NCBI GenBank assembly: GCA_037783545.1 | Contig: JBBELK010000317.1 | Location: 558,001 to 622,000 of the forward strand | DNA length: 64,000 nt | Origin: Henricia sp. BOLD:AAB3569 | Taxonomy: Eukaryota; Echinodermata; Asteroidea; Spinulosida; Echinasteridae | Reading direction: 5' to 3' | Shown: positions 37,065 to 47,200 of the stretch, in pieces | Layout: every line of letters starts with the position of its first letter | Numbering within the stretch: the stretch's first letter is position 1 | The notes under the pieces: model-generated | The model's database searches: none | Seen by the model: the letters and a program-made list of their open reading frames with translations, nothing else | Told to the model about the DNA's origin: nothing | Position numbers and translations under genes: made by a program

Positions 37065-38595
37065 GTTATTTTACGGGTTAAATCTGGGACTACTGTGCAA
37101 GGGATAATTATTTTTGTCGAAGATCAAAAAGGAAAAGCTGTGCAACTTGAAATGTGTCCAGTGGGCCATTTCTGAACTACCCACAGTATTGCATTTCGGT
37201 ATCCTCATATCCCAATCCTCCCTGCGTTCCAAAATTACACAGACCACCTCAAGCATCCTCTTTTCCCACGTCTTTTAGAAAAGATCCAAGCCTTACACAT
37301 CTTGTGGCCGATCAGTCTGCCTATTCTTCTTCTATTTGCAAGTCTGTGCTCAGTCAGAGGTGAAATCAAGAGGTAGGTTATCCTTGGAAAAAAACGGGTG
37401 GATTGCAAATGAATAACTGAGACATCATAGACCGATTTTGTCTTGCAGTAAAATGTTACTTGCCATAACTTGAGACACATTAAACTCAGGACACATACAT
37501 TTAGTTATGACATAAGATGTGGCTCAGGCTTAAACTGGTAATATTGCAATCCACCCCAGACGATTCACCCTTATGATACCAAATACTTCAATCTGTGCAC
37601 AATTGTCCATACAGTGAAGGAATTGAACACATTGGATCTAAACATACATGTACAGCCACACGTAATGGATCTGCACCAACTAGCGTACAATTTAAAAGTT
37701 AAACGAATAATCTGCACTACAAAAGGGAACATTAAGTCATGACAATAAATACATACAAGTACATGCTTATAGACAGACATCACTCATTACAGCATTAAGC
37801 AACTATCGCAGCGGATGAGCATCACGTGGACGCTCATGTATGCTTTTAAAATTCCCTTTAATTTGCCTCGGCAACTGGCTTTACATAATGTTAAAGATTT
37901 CCATCTGATTTGCAGCGATTTTCATATTTTCCAGGCCTACGAGACACCGTACCAAAGGCGCGTTTGGGGCCGGGGATTGCTAGATTTCCGTATACCATTT
38001 CGAAATAAAATGCTGTGCGGAATCTCTCTATTTTGATACGACCTGATGAGAAACGCAAACTGGTGTACTTTCTAATCTTTCCTCCCTCCCTTTTTTCAAT
38101 CATCGTGCCCGTTATCGTAGGTACAAGATGAAGGGACTGCCACCGGAAATTCTGGCACAAATAAAACAGAAGACTCAAGAAAATAAGTTAAAGAAGAAGC
38201 ACAAGAAAGGAGCTGAACAATCTGCTCCATCGGAAGCTGCACCTCCACCTCCCGAGGACGGAGGTGGGGCGCCGCCTCCTCCGGCTCCAAGCGGACCTGC
38301 ACCTCCGCCCCCGTCCGCACCACCTCCTGCCCCTGGGGCAGCACCGCCTCCACCACCCTCAGGCCCTATGGCACCGGGACCACCTATGGCCCCCGGACCA
38401 CCGGGTTTTACGGCACCTGCACAACCTACACCTCAGCAGGAAATGATTCCCACCCCTATGGCGATTATGATGCACCAGGGTCCGCCTAAACTTGGCCCGC
38501 CCATGGCCCCGCCCATGGGGCCGCCCATGGCAGCACCCATGGCAGGACCTCCTGGTGGCGGTGCACCTCCCCCGCCACCACCTCCTCCAATGTAA
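31115..38595 (+). CDS. gene C: Pro-rich/Ig-domain type I membrane protein with expanded Pro/Met-rich tail (468 aa)
   Basis: Exons: 31115-31205, 31861-31944, 32452-32547, 32987-33049, 33718-33822, 34255-34335, 34969-35112, 35868-36008, 36664-36696, 37279-37372, 38121-38595 (1407 nt, open). The architecture matches A and B up to the membrane. The last exon differs. The basic stretch after MKGLPPEILAQIKQK is shorter (ENKLKKKHKKG). The polyproline end is extended by about 80 residues of Pro/Met/Gly repeats (APGPPMAPGPP, PPMAPPMGPPMAAPM) before PPPPPPPPM. Exon 3 is the shortest and exon 5 the longest of the three copies. The Ig exons carry a few replacements (EK for EQ, LNLD for LKLD). It is the third and last copy; the downstream flank is not repeated. 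A surface receptor role is inferred. Confidence 0.82.
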
Positions 38596-39260
38596 CGTTT
38601 TACAAGCATCAGCATGCATATCCCGTACAAAAAAGCCCCATGGCAACGCTATGGGATCCCCATGGGGTTTTGGACAAAACTCATGGTGGTGACTAAAACA
38701 CCATAGTAGCCCACTTGAACACCATGATGATCCATGGGAACACCATGTTGAACACCATTGGAACCTCATGGGAACCGCATGGGAAGTGGCCAAAACCCCA
38801 AGGGAAATCGCCTTGGGACATTCTTCCCATTCACCACTTGCACGGAACCACCATGTTGGCAAAACAGTGAAGCTTTCCTTATTTGTATGAACAATGACTC
38901 CCTGGCATCGTTACCGTGTTGGTTGCTGTGACGTTGACTTTTGTCCATTGTAAAATATGATGTATGCCCGGAAAGCCTCGTTTTGAACGCGACCGTGCAA
39001 GTGATAAATAGCGGCCTGAAGCCTAACACCCGCATTGCAGCCGTAAGCGGGCACCAGCCCCACAATGTTTGAACACGCGACATCTGCACATTTTACTCAA
39101 TATCTCAATGTTTCTAACTTTGTTGTGTAGTTTAAGTATTCAGCTTTTTATTGAGTAACAATATGCATGTTCTTTGTACGAATGTGAACAGTTTTTTTTT
39201 GGGGGGGGGGGGTGGGATGGCGGTGCGGGGCGTGGTTTGTTGACTCTGGGTGTATAACTG
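38596..39260. other. 3' UTR of C with a CCATGG-rich insertion
   Basis: The shared 3' UTR (TTTACAAGCATCAGCAT.. then TTCTTCCCATTCACCACTTG) is interrupted at about 38614-38820 by about 200 bp absent from A and B. That insert is rich in CCATGGCA, CCCATGGGG, ACACCATG and CCATGGGAACACCATG, much of it self-complementary. The shared UTR resumes up to GTATGAACA. After that the sequence is no longer similar to A or B. A poly-G run lies at 39200-39212. Confidence 0.5.
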
Positions 39261-39302
39261 TAATGGGTTATGTTACTGCTACCTGTTTCTATTAATTGTA
39301 GC

Positions 39303-39411
39303 CTCTGGTTTGGGATTGTTCGGCATCTTAGCTCTGATGCTTGCTAGTCCTGAAGATAAACTCACTGACTGGGCCTGTCTTACCTACAAGACATTTCAAG
39401 ACATTTTCCAG
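39303..39411 (+). other. possible orphan coding exon
   Basis: A good acceptor (TTTCTATTAATTGTAG) leads into an open phase that reads SGLGLFGILALMLASPEDK followed by LTDWACLTYKTFQDIFQ, up to a weak donor (CAG/GTTCGT). The composition is protein-like, with a short hydrophobic segment. I found no partner exons and do not recognise the family. It could also be a transposon fragment or chance. Coordinates are approximate by a base or two. Confidence 0.25.
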
Positions 39412-39576
39412 GTTCGTTTCTTTAGATGTTGTTGATTTCATGACCTCTTTGGCAACAAGCTTTACCTTACTTTATCATCAACTCAAGATGCCGACGGAGA
39501 TGCAGTTTTAAAAGCGGGGGAAACCCACGAAGCCGAGTAGTACTGCAAACCTAATCTACATACATGTCCAGGGGCC

Positions 39577-39958
39577 AATTTAACAAAGCGCCATACAAGA
39601 CGCGTCTTAGGAAGGGTGACTTTTCTTATCTTGGGACGTTGGTATGGGAATTAGGATGCATTGAACTCGTTTTAACTTTTGTGAAATAAATCCCAGGTCT
39701 CAGTGGTTAGTTGATAATTTGTACTAACTGGCGAGACATGTTATTTGATTTAAATACATGACTATGGGCCAGTTTCACAAAGTGCTAAGACGAGTCTTGG
39801 GAAGAGTCACTCTTATCATCTTAGGACGTTGGTATGGGAAATAGGACGTATTGAACTCGTCTTAAATATTGTGAAATCAATCCCAGGTCTCAGTGGTTAG
39901 TTGGTAATTTGTACTAACTGGCGAGACCTGTTACTTGATTTAAATACACGACTAGGGG
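39577..39958. repeat. two tandem ~190-bp repeat units
   Basis: The two units start at about 39577 and 39768. They share CTTGGGACGTTGGTATGGGAA-type sequence, TTGAACTCGT, CCCAGGTCTCAGTGGTTAG, TTTGTACTAACTGGCGAGAC and TTGATTTAAATAC. The outer ends GGGGCCAATTTAACAAAG and CGACTAGGGGCC resemble those of the other GGGGCCA foldback elements. Confidence 0.7.
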
Positions 39959-41645
39959 CCATAAACAGTACCTCAATCACCTCTGTACATAACCAGTCCA
40001 AAGTCTATAAATAGACCTGGGACGTGACGTCACCTTCCAGTTTGTATGGCCCTACAAACCGTCTGGGTTGTTAAAACTCCCATAGAAATGCACACATGTA
40101 ACAAAGTACTGGAGAATGAAATAGACAGCCAAAGTGTGACGTGTGGGTTGCCATGACAATAGGCTCTAAACTAACATGGCCATCGGAAAAAGTACCGTTG
40201 CAAAAGCACAGGGACATGGTTTAGTGATTTTTAGTTTTGAGCCAATCGCCTAGCAACCAACAAAAGGCATATTCACTTCGGCAGTCTATTTGATCATTCT
40301 GTCCAAAAATTCAACAAGTTACGTACATGTATCTATGCATCTATGCAAGAAGTAAATGAGACAACACTAAGACTTTTCAGTTTATCATAGTCAAATTGGA
40401 ATTTATTAATTACACATTCCTGATATTTATGGTCACTTTTTGTTTTAAACATTAAAAATACAGTCGATATTTTGTACAAACGAAGCATGGTTTTACAGTG
40501 ACATTCTCGTTTTCCCTGCAAAGAGAAACTTCCCCAACAGATTTTTAAAAAATAAATTAATGTTACACGGGATGTAGGTTAACGCATTCGTTTTAAATAA
40601 TAAAAAAATTGCTTTGCAAGATTTTTAAATTTGTATAACACTGTTTCTCAAACTGGGGAATCCCCCTGGCCAGGGTGGGTGAATATACAGCATTTGTAGG
40701 TCATGAGATGGCCATAGAGTAGAAAAAAATCCAAGCTTAAAACATACCGGAATAACGAGTGCTGATAGCCGATAGCTGATAGGGGAACGAAGTGTACCAA
40801 GACCCTGTCTAGGTGGAACAGCCAGAAAAAGACTTTGCGAACCAGGGTTCTTGTGAGAGTGAATATTTAGACCAAGCGTCCTGTACAGACCGTATCGAAT
40901 AGCCGCCATCTTGTTACTTAAACTGTTCAACAATGGAAGCACGATATGTGCACCGGATAAGCACCAGCTGAAGTTGCAATTTCTAGTCAAACTTTCGGAA
41001 AAAGGTAATTTCTACTCTCAAATGGATTTTCTACTTTATAAAAAAGGGCTTTGTCTATAGATTTCAGTTCTTCAAGTAAACTTATTTAACACTAGTTTAA
41101 ACAAGCCCTACCCCATCCCAATAAGTTTCAAACAGTTTAAACAAGTTAGTAGTTAAAGGCCCAGTCGATCATTCGCAATGACCCAAAAAAGTAATCGACG
41201 AGTTTACAGGGGAAAAGTTCTGAAAGTAAAGATTGAATTAATAGCAACTATCCATTGAAAGTAATTCGTAAAGATGAAATTATTTAGATCGTTTGCAAAC
41301 GATTTATTTATTTTTGGTTCGCATCTGCGCGGTCCAAAATGCATGGGCGCTGTGTACTCCGTGTGCGTGTTCCAACGCGATGCATTTTTTTGGATCGCGC
41401 GCACACATATACATGCGCCAGAGTGCATGACGCCAGCCACATAGTACCCGATCAACTGAGAACGAATATTTCAAACACCCCGCCAAGACCAGGAAAATGC
41501 ATATGGATTTTCATGGGTTTTTTAAACGTGGTACATTTGACAAAGCTGAAATTTCTTCGGATGAGTTTGTTGATGTCTTTCTTTTGATTTATAATGGTGT
41601 TATTCGCAGAATTGCTCAATAACAGATCATCTACAGGGCCTTTAA
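39959..41645. other. repeat-rich stretch, no gene seen
   Basis: It contains half of the GACCGTATCGAATAG MITE near 40891 and patches of transposon-like sequence around 40640-40860. The open frames at 40625-40990 (-) and 41204-41587 show no domain. Confidence 0.4.
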
Positions 41646-41990
41646 AGGTAGTAAGCTATACTTGTTTGGCGAAGTGTTAAAAACGGCATGATTCCCACTG
41701 GTATGAAAGCATAGGTCGATGCAACTACAATGTAGAAATTTTAGCCACATAGATGCAGTGATACTTCAGAAAACCTGAACAATCCAAGTACGGTTTTTGT
41801 GCATGAATATATGGCTCCAACAGGCGATCTTTGGAGATTCAAATAGTTTTGTCATTTTTCTCACGAATGGGGGCAATTCAGACGAAATAAATTCACAGGT
41901 TGATTACTACCATTACATCATGCAATAACAAGTAAGCTTAAAGATAATACTTAAAAAATGGAGGGTAATTACCAAACAAGTGGACTACCT
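41646..41990. mobile_element. TTAA-flanked MITE, AGGTAGTAAGCTATACTTG
   Basis: The ends AGGTAGTAAGCTATACTTG and CAAGTGGACTACCT are flanked by TTAA (41642-41645, 41991-41994). The body includes GATGCAGTGATACTTCAGAAAACC, which also occurs in the introns of the TSR and PRR-Ig genes (5490, 9640, 19530). Those intron blocks are therefore likely copies of this family. Confidence 0.65.
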
Positions 41991-42006
41991 TTAACCAACT
42001 TGTTAA

Positions 42007-42457
42007 TGGGTAATTCCCAAAATTAGGGGTCAAAAATGTTTGGTGTCCCAGTTACGTACGACACTCTCTGCTTCAAAAATCACCACTTATGACCACACAA
42101 TCTCTGTAATGGACTGTGGCCTGTGATTATAGGGGGCAGCATCATTTTTTTCAATATTTTGTTTTCTGATTCCTGAAAAATATTCAAAACACAAGACCAT
42201 AAAGGCTTATAATTTGTTCCATGGTATTGGATAGGTGTTTGGTGTCCCGGGTTACCTACGCCAATGAAAATTGGCTGTAGAATGAGTTTGCATTTAACCT
42301 TGGTGCTATATCTACACACAAACATTAAATTTGAGTGGCATTTGTTCAAATAAAAATAATTAGTTTCTACTGGGAAACCACTTTCAATCATTAAAAACAC
42401 TTGGAAATCTTAAAAAGCATGTCACACTTTTGGACCCCTAATTTTGGGAATTACCCA
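42007..42457. mobile_element. 451-bp terminal-inverted-repeat element, TGGGTAATTCCC family
   Basis: The ends TGGGTAATTCCCAAAATTAG and CTAATTTTGGGAATTACCCA are perfect inverted repeats continuing into GGGGTC. GGTGTCCCAGTTACGTACG follows the left end, and a close relative (GGTGTCCCGGGTTACCTACG) is inside. It is related in layout to 51212-51468. A 106-codon minus-strand frame inside has no known domain. Confidence 0.75.
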
Positions 42458-42959
42458 TATGGCAACAACCTGTCTATTAAACTTTTTTCTGAAGCTGCAT
42501 AAATTAGCAAATGTGTTGATTTGCTTAAAGTAAGGCTACAATCAGAAACATACAAGGAACCGTGGAGCTAATGCAATTTATTAAATAACAATTCATGTTT
42601 TGCCTTTTGGGGGGAAATATAAATGTAAACCTTTATTTCAAATGATTTCGAAGGGAGAACAAGAATTCTGGAGTAGCCAATTATCACCTACATAATTATG
42701 CAAACCGATTCGTATGTTTATAACACGCCGATTTTGGTCCTTAAAAAAAAATTGGTTACTTTGAAAGACAGGGCTGGGGACTGTAATTAAAAAGCTGCAT
42801 AACACACACAATATGCCCGACAATGCATTTTCTGATTGTTCACTGTCTAATCTTTTAGACATTGGCTAAGTACATGCAGTGCATGGTCTTGACACAGGAG
42901 AAATTATTTAAGAAAAAAAGGTTTGATTTTTACAGAAATGTGTTTTTATATTATTATGG

Positions 42960-43262
42960 AGAGGTCTTGACATTAACCAAGGCCACCGATGACAATAGCC
43001 TCATGCCCTGCTGAGTTGGCCCAATGCCCCTTCAAGATATACACTTTCTAAGGCCAACTTGGTCAGCATGTCCTATCCCAGGTCTTGCCATTAACCAAAG
43101 ACACCAACACTATATGAACATCTAACAATGGAAATTGGGCACACACCATTGTTACTAACAATGGGGATACAATGAACATGTACATGTTCTTGCTCATATA
43201 GTGCAAGGCCAATGGCCTCATGCCCTGCTGAGCTGGCCCTGATGATGCCCCTTCAAGACTTC
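42960..43262. repeat. two diverged tandem units around GGTCTTGACATTAACCAAGG
   Basis: The motifs GTCTTGACATTAACCAAGGC, CCTCATGCCCTGCTGAGTTGG, CCCCTTCAAGA and AGGCCAACTTGGTCAGCATG occur twice between 42965 and 43265. Related AGGCCAACTTGGCCAACATG sequence lies at 46980-47110. Confidence 0.55.
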
Positions 43263-43631
43263 ACCGCGTTTACACTCGAATCGGCAAAGGTGGATACAGA
43301 TCCAGCATTTTTATTGCGACCACAAAACTGAACATTTGCCACGTTTACACTACACCCCAAATCGCTTCAACTCGCTTCAGAAACCGCAAAAGTCACCACT
43401 AAATGTAACTGCAGCGCATGCGTGAGCTGTTAGGTGTTGCTGCACTAGTGCCAGATTGGTCAATTAAATCTACTACACTGCGGGCACCGCCCCAAGGACA
43501 CTCAAATTGCCGAATCTGTATTCGGGTAGCGTTTACACTACAAGCGACCTTGACGATTGCAGGGTTCAACTCCCCTTTTTGGAAATTGCGGAGTTCGATT
43601 CGGCAAAGGCGAATCGAGTGTAAACGGGGTG
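43263..43631. mobile_element. terminal-inverted-repeat MITE, CCGCGTTTACACTCGAATCG
   Basis: The left arm CACCGCGTTTACACTCGAAT is matched by the right arm CGAATCGAGTGTAAACGGGGTG, with CGGCAAAGG in both. It interrupts the second tandem unit of the preceding repeat, whose first unit is continuous (CAAGATATACACTTTC). Both-strand open frames at 43399-43726 come from the palindrome. Confidence 0.75.
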
Positions 43632-44226
43632 ATACACTGAGGCCAACTTGTCCAGCATGCCCTATCAACTTCATAAGGCATACATACAATAACAACACTA
43701 GACATTTAGAACAGTTCGCCGTGTAGTGGCAGCTGTACAGTTGGCCTCAGTTTCCTTTTGAAATCTGAACAAAAATCTAGGCCAGAATGACATGCTTATT
43801 ATTTTCATAATGTGAAGGTTTGATGATTAAGGAAAGCTGATTTCCGTATTTACCATGGAAAAATGAATACCAGTTTCAACTACTTGTTTGTTTTTAACCA
43901 GAAAGGAAATCAAAGCTGCTATAACACCATGTCAACTATTTCTCGTAAGGGTACATTGTACTTATGACAACACCTGCAAAATGGGAAGGCAGAGGGGAGA
44001 GGCAGGCATATGTTCCAACCTAACAACAAATACCACACTTATTTGTTGTGATAATAAGACTGGACCTTTCAGGTCAGTTTGGCAACAAAATACACAAATA
44101 ATATCTATACATAATTCGTATTTTTTTTCTTTTTCCTTTTTTTGTTTTTTACAAATTCCTATGACAATAAGAACAACATGTACACGTAGTACGTACGCAA
44201 CCACAGCAACTGGCGTGATAGCGCCA

Positions 44227-47200
44227 CTACGTTCTGTGCATGGCTTGGTGTACGTTCCTTCGAAGGACTGAGCGAACGTCACTTGTAAACCTCATGGCGT
44301 CTAGGATGGGTAGCAGGCCTAGAAGGCCAACGTCTGTTGGGTCGGACAGCCAGGACTTGATGGGGATCCCATTGTCTGATTAGGAGAGTTAACCAAAACT
44401 TGAAACTTTGGTGACATCTATTAGTCAGTTGACACCGGGATTATTTTTGGCAAAAAAATATGCCTACCAATTTGTTTAAAGAGGCAAATATGATTGGCCA
44501 AAAGTTAAGACCAGGGGCCAATTTCATAAAGCATGTTAGCAGAAATTTTTGCTTAATCAAAAATTTGTTTGCTTTATAAAAATGGGTCAATAATCAAAAT
44601 TGCATGTCAACTTGTGTTTTTCACAAGAATATCTGCTATTCTTGCTAAAAACACAAGTTGAAGTACAATTTTGTTTATTAACCCATTTTTATAAAGCACA
44701 CAAATTTTTGATTAAGCAAAAATTTCTGCTAACATGCTTTATGAAATTGGCCCCAGGCCTAGCACCACAAATACTGACTCTTGAGAGTCATTTCTACATT
44801 CATTGTATAAATTTTCTCACCAAAAGATCATACTTCGCAACACTCTGAGGCGGCCACCACGGAGCGAGATTTGCCACACTGACAGGCTGTCCACAGACGT
44901 CAAGTTCAAGTTCAAAACACGGGTGTGTACAAGTGGACAATTGAAGTGTTTACACATCAACCGTGGAAGAAAGCGCCAAAACTGACGTTTTAAGTCGTCA
45001 ACTGCCCCTGTGACTATACATTGCCAGAACGTGTTTACACATTCTCTTTGTTTACACATGTATTTGTTTACTGCAGTTGAATCTTCACGAGGCAGTGCTT
45101 TGTTCCTTTAAGACATGCTTGGGTGCATGTTTTGTGCTTACATTGTGCACTAATTCAAATATCAAATGTCCTATGAGATAGCAGCTTTGCATAAGGTCTA
45201 TAAGAGCACTGTCAATACAACATTCTGCTATTAACAAGGACAATTTTAGGTCTCAATTCCTTGTTCTTCATTATTTTTTACTCCTGATAATACAACGTTT
45301 ATCTTAAAACAAGGTTTGCAAATTCCCATGGACCTCGTTTGAATGTACATAAACTTTGTGTCTAAATTTTGCCACAATGCACAGCCTGATACTGTAGCTC
45401 AGCTGATTGAGCATCTGCATGGCATATGAGAGGTCTGTAGTTCACATCCTAAAACTCATAACATGCTTGGGTGCGATTCAAACCTACTACTGCATGGTTT
45501 TGACATGGTCTTGGTCCAAAATATCGGACAACCGCAATTCCAAGAAAAAAAATGGGGACCAGAATGTCCGAGACTTAAAGGAGCATGACCAGAGTTTCTG
45601 GAAAATAGTTTTCGATGTAACTTACCAATATTATCAAGTAACTCCCATACACACCTCCCATGAACCAAAAACCCGAAAACATTCGCGATTTCCAGTAAAA
45701 AATTGAACAAAACTATCGAGTCGACTTTCAGTGGATAAACGTTGATACTGGAAAATTAGTTTACAAATAATCGGTGGATTTTCGACGATATCCTCGGAAA
45801 TATGCGGCCTAGAAGCACGGGAGTTTCAGTTTCGTAATCAGAAAAATATAACGGATGTTATGATATAAAAATCTCATGACCCATAAGGTAAGTCCCGGGG
45901 AGTTATGGGTAAAAAAAAGTGATCTGGTCACACTCCTTTAACATCAATCTTGAGACTGCTTTAAAACTGCCCAACAGTTTGTCCAAAAAGCTAACACAAA
46001 CTCTTACGAAGTATAGACTCTTTGCACCAGCTGCCATGACAGGGGGCAGGTTTTCATATTTAGATGTGACAATAGATCCACAAGGTGCCAACTCATGCAC
46101 GACGCATTGGTGACAAAGCGACTGCACCCTAAGGGTCTAGTCATTTTGTCACGTCCACAATCTACTTACCTGGATATAATTTGTATGCACCAGGAGAGTT
46201 GTCCACAATAAAAATACTGGAAAGGTCCGAACTGACTGCTGATAAGTCTTTTGTGTAGCTGCCTGAGTCTAATGTGCAGTGCTGTTCAAGAAAAACAAAG
46301 TGCTTCACTAACAACAACAAAAAGAACCGAGTGAGTACTGTTGTTAAGGCCATCGCGTTACAAGGTGTGTGGGTAGTATGAACAGTTTGCAAAAAAAACC
46401 GGGAAAAAAAACACTCTGTTCTCACTAGAGAAATCATTTTGTTTAACAAATTTACATTCGTTTCATACTGGCGCACCAGAGTTGTACCGAACAAATTTAT
46501 CCCAGAAATTTGAATTAAGTTCGACGTATGAAACAATTTGGAGCGACTTGGTTCGCCAGAAGTTGAAAGATCGACTGTTCCAGTCGGTCAAAACGACTGA
46601 AGAGCGACTTGGATTCAGATGTCAATTTTTAGTCTGCGCACGGCTCGCATTAAGAACGCCTGTCTGAAACCAAATATTAATCGGAGCAACTCGAGTCGCT
46701 CTTAATACAATTATTTCGGTGCGAATCTGGTGCACCTCTATGAAACGGGTGTTAGTTAATGATCGTTAGTTAATGAAGTGTGCATTCACATCTCACTTAA
46801 TGAAGATCGAACCAAGATCGAATGAAGAGCGGCACCGTTCACATTAGACAACCGCTAATAAAGATTAAACGAAGCTGTACGACGCCCCCATCTCGTTACG
46901 TGTCAAATCGCTTCGAATGAAGGGAGCTAATGTGATCGGGGTCTAACTTTACCCAAAAATAAACTGGATATAGACATTCTGAGGCCAACTTGGCCAACAT
47001 GCCCAGCATGCCCTATCCTCTTAAATTTCATGAGGCTCGTATACACTAATAACCAGTACACATTTGGAACAAAATTGGCCGTGGTGCCCCTCCAGTTGGC
47101 CTCGGTGCCCTTTGAAATTCAGTCAAAACTAAGGCTGAAGTAACCTCTTGTTTTCATAACGTGGAGTCCCGACTTTTCCTACCTGTCTATAATAGCGTCT

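Noticed and set aside
43888-44282. Frames of 127 (+) and 106 (-) codons next to the CTDNEP1 last exon
   Set aside because: The minus frame only partly overlaps the true exon and continues into low-complexity intergenic sequence; the splice-defined exon 44375-44227 explains the conserved residues.
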